A stretch of DNA of 64,000 nt from JBAOHV01 sp037045265 (GTDB taxonomy: Bacteria; Actinomycetota; Acidimicrobiia; Acidimicrobiales; Microtrichaceae): positions 1-64,000 of the forward strand of contig JBAOHV010000038.1 in NCBI GenBank assembly GCA_037045265.1. Direction: 5' to 3'. The translations under genes were made by a program, and so were the position numbers. The first letter of the stretch is position 1; each line of letters opens with the position of its first letter. The notes under the pieces are model-generated. The model saw only the letters and a list, made by a program, of their open reading frames with translations. It did not search any database and was not told where the DNA came from. Positions 1-9,590 of the stretch are shown here, one piece after another.

Positions 1-1970
1 CGTGCATGCATGAGGTCGACCACCGGCGGGGCGATTATCGTCGTGACGATCCAGACGGTGCCGTTCGCGCTGGAGGCGATCCGGGAGTCCAAGGCGCTGG
101 CGGGCAAGCGGTTCGCGGTGATCATCGACGAGGCGCACTCCTCCCAGACGGGGGAGTCGGCCAACAAACTGCGACAGACGTTGTCGGGCAAGGGGCTTGA
201 GGATGTCGCCGACGAGGAGGGCACGGTCGGCGTCGATGATCTGGTCCGGCTAGAACTCGAAGGCCGCGGCGCGCTGCCGAACGCTGTCGTTTCTTCGCCT
301 TCACCGCCACGCCGAAGGGCAAGACGCTGGAACTGTTCGGCGAGCGTCACAGACCGGCGAGCGGTCAGCGTTCGAGCCGTTCCACCTCTACTCGATGCAG
401 CCAGGCCATCGAGGAGGGCTTCATCCTCGACGTGCTGGCGAACTACACGACCTACGCGACGCTACTACCGCCTGGTCGCAAGGCCATCGCAGGACTACGA
501 CTCCGAGACGTGCCGACAAGCCAAGGCAACGAAGGCGATGCGCCAAGTTCGTGACGCTGCACCCATACGAACATCGAGCCAGAAGGCCGCGATCATCGTC
601 GAGCACTTCCGCACACACGTCGCGCGCGCATGCTCGGCGGCAACGCCAAGGCGATGGTGGTCACCGATTCTCGCGAGTCCATGCCGTGCGCTACAAGCTA
701 GGCGTTGCGAGCAAGCTACATCGCCGAGCGTCACGCTCGACGGACGTGCGCCACGCTTGGTCGCGTTCTCGGCGGTCACGGTCGACGACCCCGAAGCGGT
801 CGGTACGCCGAGCCAGGCGTTCACCGAGCATTGCGATGAACGGTGAACCTACGCGGGCGGACGATTCCTGAGCGCGTTCGCCATCGACGGAGTTACCAGG
901 TGCTGCATCGTCGCGAACAAATACCAGACCGGCTTCGACCAGCCGCTGCTGTGTGCGATGTATGTCGACAAGCGGCTCGACGGGGTGCAGTGCGTGCAGA
1001 CCCTCTCCAGGCTCGAACCGCGTCTACCCGGGCAAGGAACGACCTACGTGCTCGACTTCGTGAACCACGCTGAGGACGTGCTGGCCGCGTTCAAGGTCTA
1101 CTACGAGGGCGCGTACCTCACTCAAGCCAGCGACCCCAACATCGTCTTCGACCAGTGGGACAAGCTCGCCGGGCGTCTGGACTCTTCGACGGCCTCGACG
1201 TCGAGGCATGTGCCCCATGCCTACTGGGGCGACGGCACGACTAAGCCCAGCCAGGGGAAGCTGTCCGCCGCGCTGGCACCAGTCAAGGAACGCTTCAACG
1301 CGGCATACCGACGTGCACTGCAGAATCGGGACAACAGCGAGACGGACCGGCTCGACACCTTCCGGCGAGACCTGCGCACCTTCGTCAGCACGTATGACTT
1401 CCTCGCTGCCATCGTCGACTACGAGGACATTGAGCTCGAGAAGCGTGCGACGTTTGCGCGGCTGCTCGCCGAGGCGCTCAAGGACTCCAACCGCCACGAG
1501 GAGAGCATCGACCTGTCCGACGTCACGCTGACCCACCACGCCTTGCACAGGCGGCCCGAGCAGGAGCTCAACCTAGGGACAGGGCAGCCTGAGGGACTCG
1601 CGTCGGTGTTGGCGGCCGGTTCGCGGGGACGTCATGAGGCCGAGCTAGTGCCGTGGTCGGAGGTGCTCGCCCACATCAACACTCTCTTCGAGGGCGACGG
1701 TCATCAGATGGCGACCAGGTGTCAGCCGTGGAGACCGTGCTCCGCAAGATGCTTGAGAACGCGGACTTGCGTGCTCAAGCATTGGCCAACAACAAGGTCG
1801 ACTTCTTCTCCGGGCCGGACCTCTGGCACACGATCCAGGAGGTCATTGTCGAGGCCACCGATAGCCAGCAGCGTGGACTCGAGCGGTTGGCAGCGGACCG
1901 GTCCCGCGAGGAGATTCTGGCGATCATGGGCATGTTGAAACTCTGGGAGACATTGCGTCAGTCCGCCTGA
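1..1970 (+). pseudogene. hsdR: Type I restriction enzyme R subunit, 3' part, many frameshifts
   Basis: The 5' end lies outside the window. Pieces in different frames read as HsdR in order: a DEAH helicase box (IIDEAHSSQTGE, from about 122), a fragment matching an ATP-helicase motif around 300 (frame-shifted TATPKGKTLELFGE), a stretch of the form YKLAI..YIAE around 690, a YQTGFDQPLLCAMYVDK block at 925-975, and a long clean C-terminal helical region from 1040 to 1650 that ends at a stop at 1970. HsdR translocates and cleaves DNA as part of the type I restriction complex with HsdM and HsdS, neither of which is in view. At least six frame changes are needed, more per kilobase than in other genes here, so it may be truly decayed as well as badly sequenced. 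Family identity is confident; functionality is doubtful. Confidence 0.8.
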
Positions 1971-1998
1971 TGCCGGTCGTCAGGGCGGCAGCCGTGGG

Positions 1999-2364
1999 TC
2001 AGCCCTCCTTCCCTGCGTCCTCGTTGCGGTCTGCAGGGGCCAGATCCGGGTAGCGCAGCAGCAACCAACGGCGTCGAGCGAGCTGGTTCTCCAAGTAGAT
2101 CCGCTCTTCCGACGAGGGCCGCGGCTGCCGCTCCAGTGCCTCGTCGATGTCGGCAATCTCGGCCACGAGGCGCCGACGGATGAGGTGGTACTTCTCGTGG
2201 CAGAGGCGATCGTGAAACAGCGGTGGGCGGCCTCGGCCGACCGGCCACTTGCACTGCTTGGAGCAGTCAGGGTTCATGCACGACGCCGTGAGCTTCGGCT
2301 GAAGACATGCCCTGAGGTCATCGGCCACGGTATCGAGGCCCTGGGCCGGGCCGACGCCGAGCAC
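1999..2364 (-). CDS. Small zinc-finger-like hypothetical protein
   Basis: An open frame of 121 codons, convergent with the hsdR remnant. Residues about 29-55 contain a cysteine-rich stretch (CMNPDCSKQC, then a WPVGRGRPP segment and a further LCHEKYH) that could bind zinc. The second half is a charged helix rich in Arg, Leu and Glu that could be a coiled coil. Small proteins of this general build occur in actinobacterial mobile elements, but I do not recognise a named family and assign no function. The first 25-30 residues are low in information, so the true start may be an internal ATG near the CMNPDC motif. It sits between the restriction remnant and the Tn7-like module, so it may be cargo. 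Confidence 0.5.
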   Translation of the reverse strand: MLGVGPAQGLDTVADDLRACLQPKLTASCMNPDCSKQCKWPVGRGRPPLFHDRLCHEKYHLIRRRLVAEIADIDEALERQPRPSSEERIYLENQLARRRWLLLRYPDLAPADRNEDAGKEG

Positions 2365-2841
2365 GGAGTACGGAAAGAGTCGGTCTCATACGGCCACCAG
2401 AGGAGCGTGACCGCGGCCCCGGTGTCGTGCGGGTGGTCAGCCCGCTGTCTGGTCGGGGTTGGTCAGCTCCCTGAGTTGGCTTGCTTGCATCGCCCATGAT
2501 ACTGACTCTCCGTACACTTGCTGTGCATCGTCCACCAAAAAACACGTACTGGCCTGACCTGCGAAAACAACCATGGATGCCGCTATGTCCGCGTTCCGCA
2601 TGCGCTGTGCGTGAGACACCGTCCTGCATGGTTATGCACTTGATCCTAGAAGTCTGGAACCGAGATCGCCTCGACTCCCCGTACCTTTTCCTTGCTCTGC
2701 GAGCCGACTCGGGGCTAGGCTTCGAGCAAGGCTCGACCCCAAGGGCACGCTCTCCAGAAACCAAGAGGGCGTACCAGCTACGCAACTGGCACGCCCTTGG
2801 TGACGGACCTGATGCAAGTTGGGCACAAGCGAAGGACCGTC
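2365..2841. other. Noncoding stretch before tnsA, candidate transposon end
   Basis: No convincing gene. The stretch is visibly richer in A and T (about 2500-2700) than the flanking genes, as Tn7-like ends often are. Three copies of a weak CTTGCATCG-like string occur near 2484, 2518 (interrupted) and 2811 (inverted). They are too few and too degenerate to call TnsB binding sites. A strong hairpin occupies 2761-2800. Confidence 0.4.
2761..2800 (+). terminator. Hairpin 42 bp upstream of tnsA
   Basis: Left arm 2761-2777 and right arm 2786-2800 pair over about 15 bases (CCAAG.GGGCGTRCCAG against its complement) with a two-base bulge and one mismatch, around an 8-base loop. There is no T-run, so it could be a terminator-like element, an attenuator for the transposition genes, or a protein site. 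Confidence 0.45.
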
Positions 2842-3603
2842 ATGGGTCAGTCTATGGATGCCGCATGCCTGCGGCCAGCCCCGGTGGGTCGGGTGACAAC
2901 GTGGACCTTCCGCTTCTCGGAGGGCCCGACAGCGTGGGACTGGACGGACGGACCGCCCGATCCGCGGCTCCTTCAGTCCATCCGGACGCCGAAGTCTACG
3001 GAGAAGAGTCGCCACATCCCTGTACAGGCGTACTCGATGACGCTTGGCGCCTCGATCCTTCTCGAGTCGGGCGTCGAGCACGACCTGGTCCGCGAACTCG
3101 ACCGCGACCCCGACGTCGTGTGGCTGGTGTCCCAGCCGGTCCGCCTGCGCCTCGTCACCGCCAACGGCCGACCACGCGTTCATACCCCCGACCTGCTCTC
3201 GGTGGACCAGCGCGAAGAGGTGACGATCTGGGACGTCAGGCCCGCGGAGAAGCAAGACGAGAAGTTCGCCGAGAGCCGTGACCTGACCTCACAGGCTTGT
3301 GCGGACGTCGGCTGGCGCTACCGCGTCTTCGACGGGGGTGACCGCATCCGGCGGTACAACCTCAGGTGGCTCACGGCATACCGGATGCTGATGCCCTGGT
3401 ACCCCAACGCCCGACAGGAGCTCATCGCGATCTGCTCCGCAGCGGACGCGACTATCGGGGCTGTCCTCGCAGCCGACAGGGGCGCGGGCCATCTCACCAG
3501 CGCCATGTGGCACTACGCGTGGACCGGTCTGCTCGTCATCGATCTCGACCAGCCGATGAGGCGCACAAGCGGCCTCGCTGTTCGCCAGGGTGTGTCGCCG
3601 TGA
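2842..3603 (+). CDS. tnsA: TnsA-like transposon endonuclease
   Basis: Predicted 5'-strand endonuclease of a Tn7-like transposase; with TnsB it would allow cut-and-paste rather than copy-in transposition. The 253-residue product has the N-terminal TnsA nuclease layout: an acidic residue in the LLESGVEHDL helix (about residue 77), then HTPDLL (about residue 114) and a strand EEVTIWDVRPAEK (about residue 125). The last replaces the usual Q-x-K core with V-R-P. I chose ATG 2842 because it has a GAAGGA ribosome site 5 bases upstream; a TTG at 2797 in frame is possible but overlaps the hairpin. Its stop overlaps the tnsB start by 4 bases (GTGA), indicating coupled translation. Identity rests on these motifs plus the unmistakable tnsB and tnsC that follow. 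Confidence 0.85.
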   Translation: MGQSMDAACLRPAPVGRVTTWTFRFSEGPTAWDWTDGPPDPRLLQSIRTPKSTEKSRHIPVQAYSMTLGASILLESGVEHDLVRELDRDPDVVWLVSQPVRLRLVTANGRPRVHTPDLLSVDQREEVTIWDVRPAEKQDEKFAESRDLTSQACADVGWRYRVFDGGDRIRRYNLRWLTAYRMLMPWYPNARQELIAICSAADATIGAVLAADRGAGHLTSAMWHYAWTGLLVIDLDQPMRRTSGLAVRQGVSP

Positions 3604-5792
3604 CCGACAACGTGGTTCCTCTGATGGTGGGCGCCCGCATCCTGACCGCGGACGGGTATGCCGTCGTCGTCCGGCTTGAGCGACATGGTGTGCGACTGCG
3701 CTTCTCCACGGGGCCGGAACGCTCCATCGCCTTCAGCCAGCTCGACGTGAGGAGTGTGAGCGAGCACGGCATACAGGCCGTGCACGCGTCCCTGTTCCCT
3801 TGGTGGCAGCAGCTCGAGCTGGCCGTTCAGCACGAGGCGCTCTTCAAGCAGGAGTGCGTCCTGGAGTGTCGGACCGGCTTCCGTTACGGCCTCATCGAAC
3901 TCGCCCAAGAGGGCGAGCCCTTCTATCCGTTCGGGCCCGAGTTCGGACTCAGCCTGCGGGCGAGATATGCGGCGATGAGCAAGGTGGTCAGCTTCGAGCG
4001 GTCTGTCGACCGCGTGATCATGCGCCGGGTCTACGAGGGCGAGCTGAAGAGCCACCGGATCGCGCCGCGGACGCTGCAGCGATGGGACACGTTGTGGAGC
4101 GGCGGGGGCCTCCGCGCACTCGTCGACGGCCGATCGATCAAGGACAAGCAGGGCTTCGAGGCGATCGACCCGACGTTCCGGCGGATCGCCCTGGAGAAGT
4201 TCGCCGAGTACGACGGGTCGCGCAGCCGGCCCAATCTGCAGGAGATCGAACGCCAGATCCGCGTCGCCCTCAAGAACGAGGGAGTCGAGGACCCCAACCT
4301 GCCCGATCGCCTCGTCCAGGAGTTCCTCAGCCAGCACTGGCGGGCCACGGGCTCCACGGTCCGCGCCCAGCGGTCGAAGTCCCTGCGCAAGGTCGCCGGC
4401 CACGAGAGCTATCCCGCCCAGCATCCCGGCGAGTTGGCCACCGACCTGACCATCGTCAACAACTTCGTCCTCGACCCGCTGCAGGAACGGGCGATCAACG
4501 TCGAGGTCGGCGTCATCCACTCGATCGCCACGAGAGTCATCCACGGCATCCGAGTGTTCCCGCGCGGGGCCCGCGGCATCGACGTCGGCCTGCTCGTCTA
4601 CGACGCCATGCGACAGATGTCGATGGTCGTCGAAGGCACCACCATCGACGACTTCCGCTGGTGCGGCATACCCGAATCCCTCGACCTCAGCGGCAACCCC
4701 GTCCACGTCGGGCGCCGCCCAGCCCTCAACCCCGGCCGGTCGCTACAAGGAGTCCACTACCTCCCAGGCGTCACCCCCACGTCAATCCGCAGCGACCACG
4801 GCAGCATCTTCGTCGGCGAGCACTTCCGCGCCCTGATGGACCAGTTCGGCATCGAGCTGCGCCTCTCACGCGGCAAGAAGCCCACGGACAACCCCCACTC
4901 CGAGCGGAAGATGGAGGACCTCGAGCGCGCCTACCAGCAGATCCCTGGCTACAAGGGCCGATCCGTCAAGGACCGCGGCCGGTTCATCGGCATCGAGGCC
5001 GACGAGCCCCTGCTCACCGCAGAAGCCCTGGAACGGCATCTCAAACTGTGGGTCGCCCTCGATTACCACCGCATGCCCCACGACGGCCTCGCCCTCCCGG
5101 GCGCACCCGGAATCCGCCTGACCCCCTTGGAGATGCATGACGCCATGGCCGACGCGACCGGCAGGATCCTCGTCCCACAACACCCCGACCTGATCTACCA
5201 GTTCCTGCCGATCATCTGGCTAGCCCCAGGGCACTCCGGGGTCGAGCACAAGAACCTCACCTACGACGCCCCCGTCTTGGAGGAGTTTCGCTCGGTGAGG
5301 GTCGGCACCTTCCGCGCCAAGGACCACGCCATCCCCTTCCACCTCGACCCGCGCGACATGACGCGGCTGTGGTTCCGACACCCCGAGACCGACCGCATCC
5401 ACGAGATCCCGTGGAAGGCGCGGCACTTGATCCATGCCCCCCTCGTCGATGACATCGTCGACCGTGCGCTGAAGCGGATTCGCGAACGCGGCGGCAACCG
5501 GTCCCTCAACAAGACCGTCATCATGCGCCAGATCATCGACGAGATCGGCGAGCTCACCACCGCGCCGGCGACGGACGAATGGCGCGCCAAGATGGCTGCC
5601 GCCCAGCTTCGCTGGGAACAATCCCAACGGGATCACGCTGAGGTCGCCGAAGCCCACCGACTCATCGAGGAACAGGTCGCCTCCGGCTCCCCGCGGGTCG
5701 CTCCGGTCACCCACGACGCCGAGTCCGCCGATGAGCCCGGCGTGATCGACTTCGACGCCCCGTTGCCGGACTACGGATCCGAGGCCGTGTGA
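3600..5792 (+). CDS. tnsB: TnsB-like DDE transposase (rve / Mu transposase type)
   Basis: Predicted DDE-family transposase that binds the element ends and joins 3' ends to target DNA. The 730-residue product starts at GTG 3600, overlapping the tnsA stop. Visible parts: an N-terminal DNA-binding region with helix-turn-helix-like segments (residues about 140-270), the catalytic core with a first Asp in the strand following PGELATDLTIVNN (about residue 285), a second Asp in IRSDHGSIF (about residue 399), and the Glu in NPHSERKMEDLERAY (about residue 435), then a Mu-type beta-barrel and a charged C-terminal tail likely to contact TnsC. No frameshift is needed, in contrast to the tniQ genes downstream. 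Confidence 0.92.
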   Translation: MTDNVVPLMVGARILTADGYAVVVRLERHGVRLRFSTGPERSIAFSQLDVRSVSEHGIQAVHASLFPWWQQLELAVQHEALFKQECVLECRTGFRYGLIELAQEGEPFYPFGPEFGLSLRARYAAMSKVVSFERSVDRVIMRRVYEGELKSHRIAPRTLQRWDTLWSGGGLRALVDGRSIKDKQGFEAIDPTFRRIALEKFAEYDGSRSRPNLQEIERQIRVALKNEGVEDPNLPDRLVQEFLSQHWRATGSTVRAQRSKSLRKVAGHESYPAQHPGELATDLTIVNNFVLDPLQERAINVEVGVIHSIATRVIHGIRVFPRGARGIDVGLLVYDAMRQMSMVVEGTTIDDFRWCGIPESLDLSGNPVHVGRRPALNPGRSLQGVHYLPGVTPTSIRSDHGSIFVGEHFRALMDQFGIELRLSRGKKPTDNPHSERKMEDLERAYQQIPGYKGRSVKDRGRFIGIEADEPLLTAEALERHLKLWVALDYHRMPHDGLALPGAPGIRLTPLEMHDAMADATGRILVPQHPDLIYQFLPIIWLAPGHSGVEHKNLTYDAPVLEEFRSVRVGTFRAKDHAIPFHLDPRDMTRLWFRHPETDRIHEIPWKARHLIHAPLVDDIVDRALKRIRERGGNRSLNKTVIMRQIIDEIGELTTAPATDEWRAKMAAAQLRWEQSQRDHAEVAEAHRLIEEQVASGSPRVAPVTHDAESADEPGVIDFDAPLPDYGSEAV

Positions 5793-6862
5793 TGGATGCC
5801 CGGATGTGGCACCAGCAGGCCACGACACCCCCGCCGGCGCTGCCCGACCCGATCCCGGTCGAGGTCTTCGACGACCTCCCCGACGCCCAGCAGGACGCCT
5901 ACTGGCAGGCGCTCACGTTCGCGCTCGGGACACTGGTCCTGCCGTCGATCCTCGCCGAGCACGCTGCCCTGCATCTGACCCGGATCGTCGAACGCAACCA
6001 ACGCCGCCCGCCCGGGGCGAAGTGGATCGGTTCGGTCAGTGCACCCTTCGCCATCGGCAAGAGCACGTTCGTCAAAGCCTGGGCCCACACCCTCTACCGC
6101 CACGAGCTCGGCCCCGCCTGCGCCGACCCGCGCCCGACGTGGAGCCCGGAACCGGGGGTCACCGCCGACTGGATCCCGCAGGTCTACATCACCCTGCGGA
6201 CGGCCTCGAAGATTCGCGACGTCCTCGCGGCGCTGCTGCTGACTATGGGTTACCCCAGCGAAGGCCTCGTCCGGGTCACCACGACCCGCGTCATCCACGC
6301 CTTCCGACAGCACGGGGTTCGACTGCTGCTCATCGACGACTGCCACTTCCTCGACGTCTCGAACAAGGCGTCGCGGGACATGCTCGACTTCCTGAAGTAC
6401 CTGAACACCGAGCTCGGCGAGCTCGGCGGGACGATGATCCTGGTCGGCGCGGACTTGCAGGAGTCCCCGCTCTACCTAGACCCGCAGATCAACTCCCGCC
6501 TCGACCGCGTCACCCTCGGCCCCTACGGCTACGGCACCGACCAGGAGCGGCAGCTCTGGCAGCGATTCCTCAAAGACGCCGAAGCCGTGCTGTTGCCCTA
6601 CTTCGACTGCGCCCCACCCGGGATCTTCTCCCAGCAGCTCGCCGGTCACATCTTCCGCCGCACCCAGGGCTACGTCGGCGACACCGCCCTCCTGCTCACC
6701 GAAGCCCTCCTCGCCGCCTTCGACGACGGATCCGACACCATCACCACCGCCCACCTGGATGCCGTCACCCTGTCGGCCCGAGCGGCCGCAGCCGAGATCA
6801 AGCTCCGCGCCCCCACCGCCCCTCCCTCGAAGCGGCGCAAAGTCAAGGTGGCCGTGTCATGA
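5792..6862 (+). CDS. tnsC: TnsC/TniB-like AAA+ ATPase regulator
   Basis: Predicted AAA+ ATPase that links the targeting protein (TniQ/TnsD) to the transposase and controls target immunity. A Walker A motif is seen in SAPFAIGKSTF (about residue 85) and a Walker B in LLLIDDCHFLD (about residue 182), followed by a sensor-type strand GTMILVGADLQ and a C-terminal lid domain with RTQGYVGDTALLL. The C-terminus is basic (SKRRKVKV). ATG 5792 overlaps the tnsB stop in a TGATG; an in-frame GTG at 5789 is the alternative. The stop overlaps the next tniQ start by 4 bases (ATGA). The intact frame and motifs make this call secure. Confidence 0.92.
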   Translation: MDARMWHQQATTPPPALPDPIPVEVFDDLPDAQQDAYWQALTFALGTLVLPSILAEHAALHLTRIVERNQRRPPGAKWIGSVSAPFAIGKSTFVKAWAHTLYRHELGPACADPRPTWSPEPGVTADWIPQVYITLRTASKIRDVLAALLLTMGYPSEGLVRVTTTRVIHAFRQHGVRLLLIDDCHFLDVSNKASRDMLDFLKYLNTELGELGGTMILVGADLQESPLYLDPQINSRLDRVTLGPYGYGTDQERQLWQRFLKDAEAVLLPYFDCAPPGIFSQQLAGHIFRRTQGYVGDTALLLTEALLAAFDDGSDTITTAHLDAVTLSARAAAAEIKLRAPTAPPSKRRKVKVAVS

Positions 6863-8394
6863 CGCCGGTCGCGTGGCCCGTCCGCCCAGCGCCGCGCCCA
6901 GGGGAGCCCCTGACGTCGTATGCCGTGCGCCTGGCCGACGCCAACGGACTTCCCCGAGGGCATGGCCATCGACCGTCACCGCCGCGACATCGACGTCCCA
7001 GCTGACGAACTGCGACGCCGTCGCGGCCCTCGCCGGCCTCGACGCCGGTGCCGCGGCGCCGGCTGACGATGGACCGCTACCCGCCGACCGTCCGCGGGCG
7101 GGGCAAGACGCATCGGGGCGGGTGGCGTCTGCACTTCAGCGTGGAGTGGGTGTGCCCGCGCTGCACCGCCCTGACCGGTCGCCGCGAGCTGCTCTGGCAG
7201 ACCGCCCTCTCGCCCGTATGCCGTGACTGCCGATCTGCTGTTGGTCCCGGCCGAGTCTCTGGCCGAGTCCGGCGACTGTGCCGTCGCCGCGGCTGGTGGA
7301 CCTGGTCGGCGAGCTCACGTCGCTGGCTGAGGCGTCGGTCGTCGCATCAGTCGGCCCGTCTCCGGCTCGGGTGCCTTCCGGCGGGTGTGCGCCGTCGTGG
7401 CTCAGACCATCGACGACCAGTGGCCCGACCGCCCCAGCGGCCTGCCGGCGCTCGACGTGGCGGCGGCTCGCCGGTGGGGCGTCTTCCCCAGCCCCGACCC
7501 AGGGACAGTGGCCGTCATCCTGTCGGCGGCCGCACCCGCCCTGCACTCGGGCTACCACCGGGACCGCCTGCTGCGCGAAGGTGCACAACGTCGCCGCCGC
7601 GGGCACACCATGACGGTCCCGCCGCAGCACGTCCCCAACGCTGGCCGCTACCTGCCCAAACGGCCACCATCCGCCGCCGAAGACCGCGCCGATCCTGGCC
7701 GGCTTCAACCGCGACGACGCCCGCCGCCTCCAGTGGCTCATCACCCAGCTGACCCACCAGGTGAGGCGGCACGGCATACACCCCGACCACGTCCCCGCGC
7801 TGCTGCCCGCGCCCGGCGAGGACGGCCTGCCCGACCCGGCCGTGTGGCGCACCCGCTGGCACTGCGCGATCGCGCTGCACATGCTCCTCACCCACGTCCA
7901 CGACGGCCCGACGTCCTCAGCCCGCGCCTGCCACGCCTTCGGCACCACCGACACCGACACCAGCCTGCTGCTGGACGGCATACGCCTCGGCCGCGGCATC
8001 CACGACCTCGACGCCGCCCGCCTCACCGACGCCGTCGACGCTCTCGTCGACGGCGGGCTGGTGGACTACCAGCGTCGCCGCGACACCCTGCGACCCATCA
8101 CCCGCCTCCCGCGGCTGCCCCATCGCCGCCGACCGGCTACCCGACATCGACGGCCACCCCGGGCACGAGCTCGCGTTGGCGTGGGTCTGGACGCGGCTCA
8201 CGCACGGGCCGGCGTTCACCAGCCCGCGCCCGTTCATCGCCGACCGACACGTGCGGGCCTTCGACGCCGCGATCGACCCCGAGACCCGCCTCGTCCTCGC
8301 CGAGACCGGGCAGCAGCTGCTCGCCGACGCCGACGTCATCACCATCCCCACCACCCAGGCCACCTGGGCCGCCGTCACGAGGAGATACGGATGA
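6859..8394 (+). CDS. tniQ: TniQ/TnsD-family targeting protein 1 (frameshifted)
   Basis: The start ATG 6859 overlaps the tnsC stop. The N-terminus has the TniQ signature PRPGEPLTSYAVRLADANGL. A zinc-binding knuckle follows in WVCPRCTALTG and LSPVCRDC (about 7147-7235), then helical segments in shifting frames (DLVGELTSLAEASVV near 7300, AALDVAAARRWGVFP near 7450, VPPQHVPNAGRYLP near 7620, FNRDDARRLQWLITQL near 7705, and the clean stretch 7761-8080), ending in the frame that stops at 8394. TniQ proteins recognise the target site, directly or through partners, and recruit TnsC. At least five frame changes are needed. The part from the ATG at 7610 could be a separate gene, but the second tniQ has a comparable VPQVIPHAQYL motif in mid-protein, so I keep one gene. 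Confidence 0.7.
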
Positions 8395-8769
8395 CACCGC
8401 TCGACCATCCCGCCCTGGAGGACCTGCACCAGCGCACCACGGCCATGCTCACCGCGATCGACGACACCCCACTCGAGCGCATCGACCACGGCCACTACCA
8501 GCACTACTACGAAGAGCTCCGGCTCCTGGTCGAGGAATGGCTCACCGCCACCAGCGCCACACCCGTGGACCTGCCGGACCAGACCTGGGTCATCACCCGC
8601 CACGGGGTCGTGGTGGGCGTGTGCACGACCGCCACCGCCGCTGCCCTGACCGCTGGGATCCCTGATCTCGCGTTCACGCCCGATCAGTCTCTGCCCGTCC
8701 GCGATCGAGGACCTGCGCGCCCGCTGGTCCAACGACCCGCCGCCAGCGCTCAGGGCACGGGAGCGGTGA
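8391..8769 (+). CDS. Small hypothetical protein in the transposon core
   Basis: ATG 8391 overlaps the preceding stop region by 4 bases (ATGA). The product begins MTPLDHPALEDLHQRTT, continues with a helical, acidic region (HYQHYYEELRLLVEEWL) and a beta-rich segment (TWVITRHGVVVGVCTTA). One frameshift near 8690 leads to the ending IEDLRARWSNDPPPALRARER and a stop at 8767-8769, which overlaps the next ATG. About 125 residues; no recognised family. Its place between two targeting genes in a tightly coupled run suggests a role in target choice or control of the element, but that is only context. Confidence 0.55.
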
Positions 8770-9078
8770 TGCGCGGGATCAGCCGCGAGGTCCTCGCCCG
8801 CGACGCCGCCTGGTCCCTGGCCGACGGCGCCTGCAAAGACCTCACCATCGAGTGGGGCCGGTGGGAGAACACGTATGCCGCCGCCCTCACCCAGGCGGCT
8901 CGTCTCGCCGCCCTGGCCGCGCCGGCCGCTGTCTGCGCCGCCTGCCCGATCACCGTGGAGTGCGCCGACCTCGCCGAACTCTCCGGCTACACCGGCATCG
9001 CCGCCGGCGAGGGCTACCGCAACGGCCGCCCCGACCTCGCCCGCGCACCGGCGCCCCGAACAACGGAGGACCGCATGA
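8769..9078 (+). CDS. WhiB-like iron-sulfur regulator
   Basis: The start ATG overlaps the preceding stop (TGATG). The product carries the four-cysteine WhiB pattern: one Cys in DGACKDLTIE (about residue 22), then VCAACPITVEC (C-x2-C-x5-C, about residues 58-66), followed by the turn region GYTGIAAGEGYRNGR where WhiB proteins have GVWGG. The WhiB family holds a [4Fe-4S] cluster and regulates transcription in actinobacteria, usually through the principal sigma factor. A frameshift near 9040 gives a natural end (RRPEQRRTA) at 9078, again overlapping the next ATG. Being encoded inside the tns/tniQ run, it may regulate or sense redox state for the element; that is inference. Confidence 0.7.
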
Positions 9079-9524
9079 GCACCTGGCACCTGCTACCCCA
9101 ACCTATGTGCTGGCTCGGCCGACGGCGACCTACGCTGCGGGTCCTGCTGATCTGTCGACCCGAGCAGCCGCCGGTTCGTCGGCGCCGGCGTCGCCGAGTC
9201 CGAAGGGGACATCGAGAACGATCCTGCGACTGCGCCATCGTCGACGGGCACGGGCTGCCCGGCGCTCGTTCGACAGTTCGACCCAACCCCCTGTTCGACG
9301 ACCTCACAGCGCTGCCATCACGCGGCTCCTTGCCGGGCACGGGTTCCGGCCCGGAGTCGAGGACGCCTGCCTCGACGAGACCTCGTCTGGGTCGCTCGAC
9401 AGCGGCCACGCCGCCACTCAAGCAATGCCGCGAGCCAGCGAACCCGGCCACCATCGACGACGCTCGCCAACGCTCTCCACGACGGCTGGACCACGCGCCG
9501 GCACGGCACGCGGCGGGGCAATGA
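9075..9524 (+). CDS. Unassigned reading frame after the WhiB-like gene
   Basis: An ATG at 9075 has an excellent ribosome site (GGAGG, 5 bases upstream) and overlaps the WhiB-like stop, so a gene probably starts here with MSTWHLL. The following bases do not give one clear protein: the open frame to 9524 is rich in Arg and Pro and looks like a wrong frame, while another frame offers plausible stretches (RRFVGAGVAESEGDIEND near 9175; TLANALHDGWTTR near 9468). Frameshifts are likely. No function is proposed, and the end coordinate is only the end of the open frame. Confidence 0.3.
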   Translation: MSTWHLLPQPMCWLGRRRPTLRVLLICRPEQPPVRRRRRRRVRRGHRERSCDCAIVDGHGLPGARSTVRPNPLFDDLTALPSRGSLPGTGSGPESRTPASTRPRLGRSTAATPPLKQCREPANPATIDDARQRSPRRLDHAPARHAAGQ

Positions 9525-9590
9525 GACTCGCCGGCCAGGCGCTCGGTAGCCTTGACCGTTGACGCCCACCCTTGCGAGGGACCGGGAAGT

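Noticed and set aside
2484..2820. Three CTTGCATCG-like strings as TnsB end sites
   Set aside because: Only two are close matches, spacing is irregular, and no matching set was found at the right side of the accessory region. Not enough to call transposon ends.
2797..2841. TTG 2797 as the tnsA start
   Set aside because: It overlaps the hairpin and has no ribosome site, whereas ATG 2842 has GAAGGA 5 bases upstream.
3513..4706. Long open frame on the - strand opposite tnsB
   Set aside because: Acidic and Val/Leu-rich without motifs, antisense to a convincing DDE transposase; a shadow frame.
7610..8394. Separate gene starting at ATG 7610
   Set aside because: The second tniQ has a comparable VPQVIPHAQYL motif in the middle of the protein, so VPPQHVPNAGRYLP here is more likely the middle of the first tniQ. 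Kept as an alternative in that entry.
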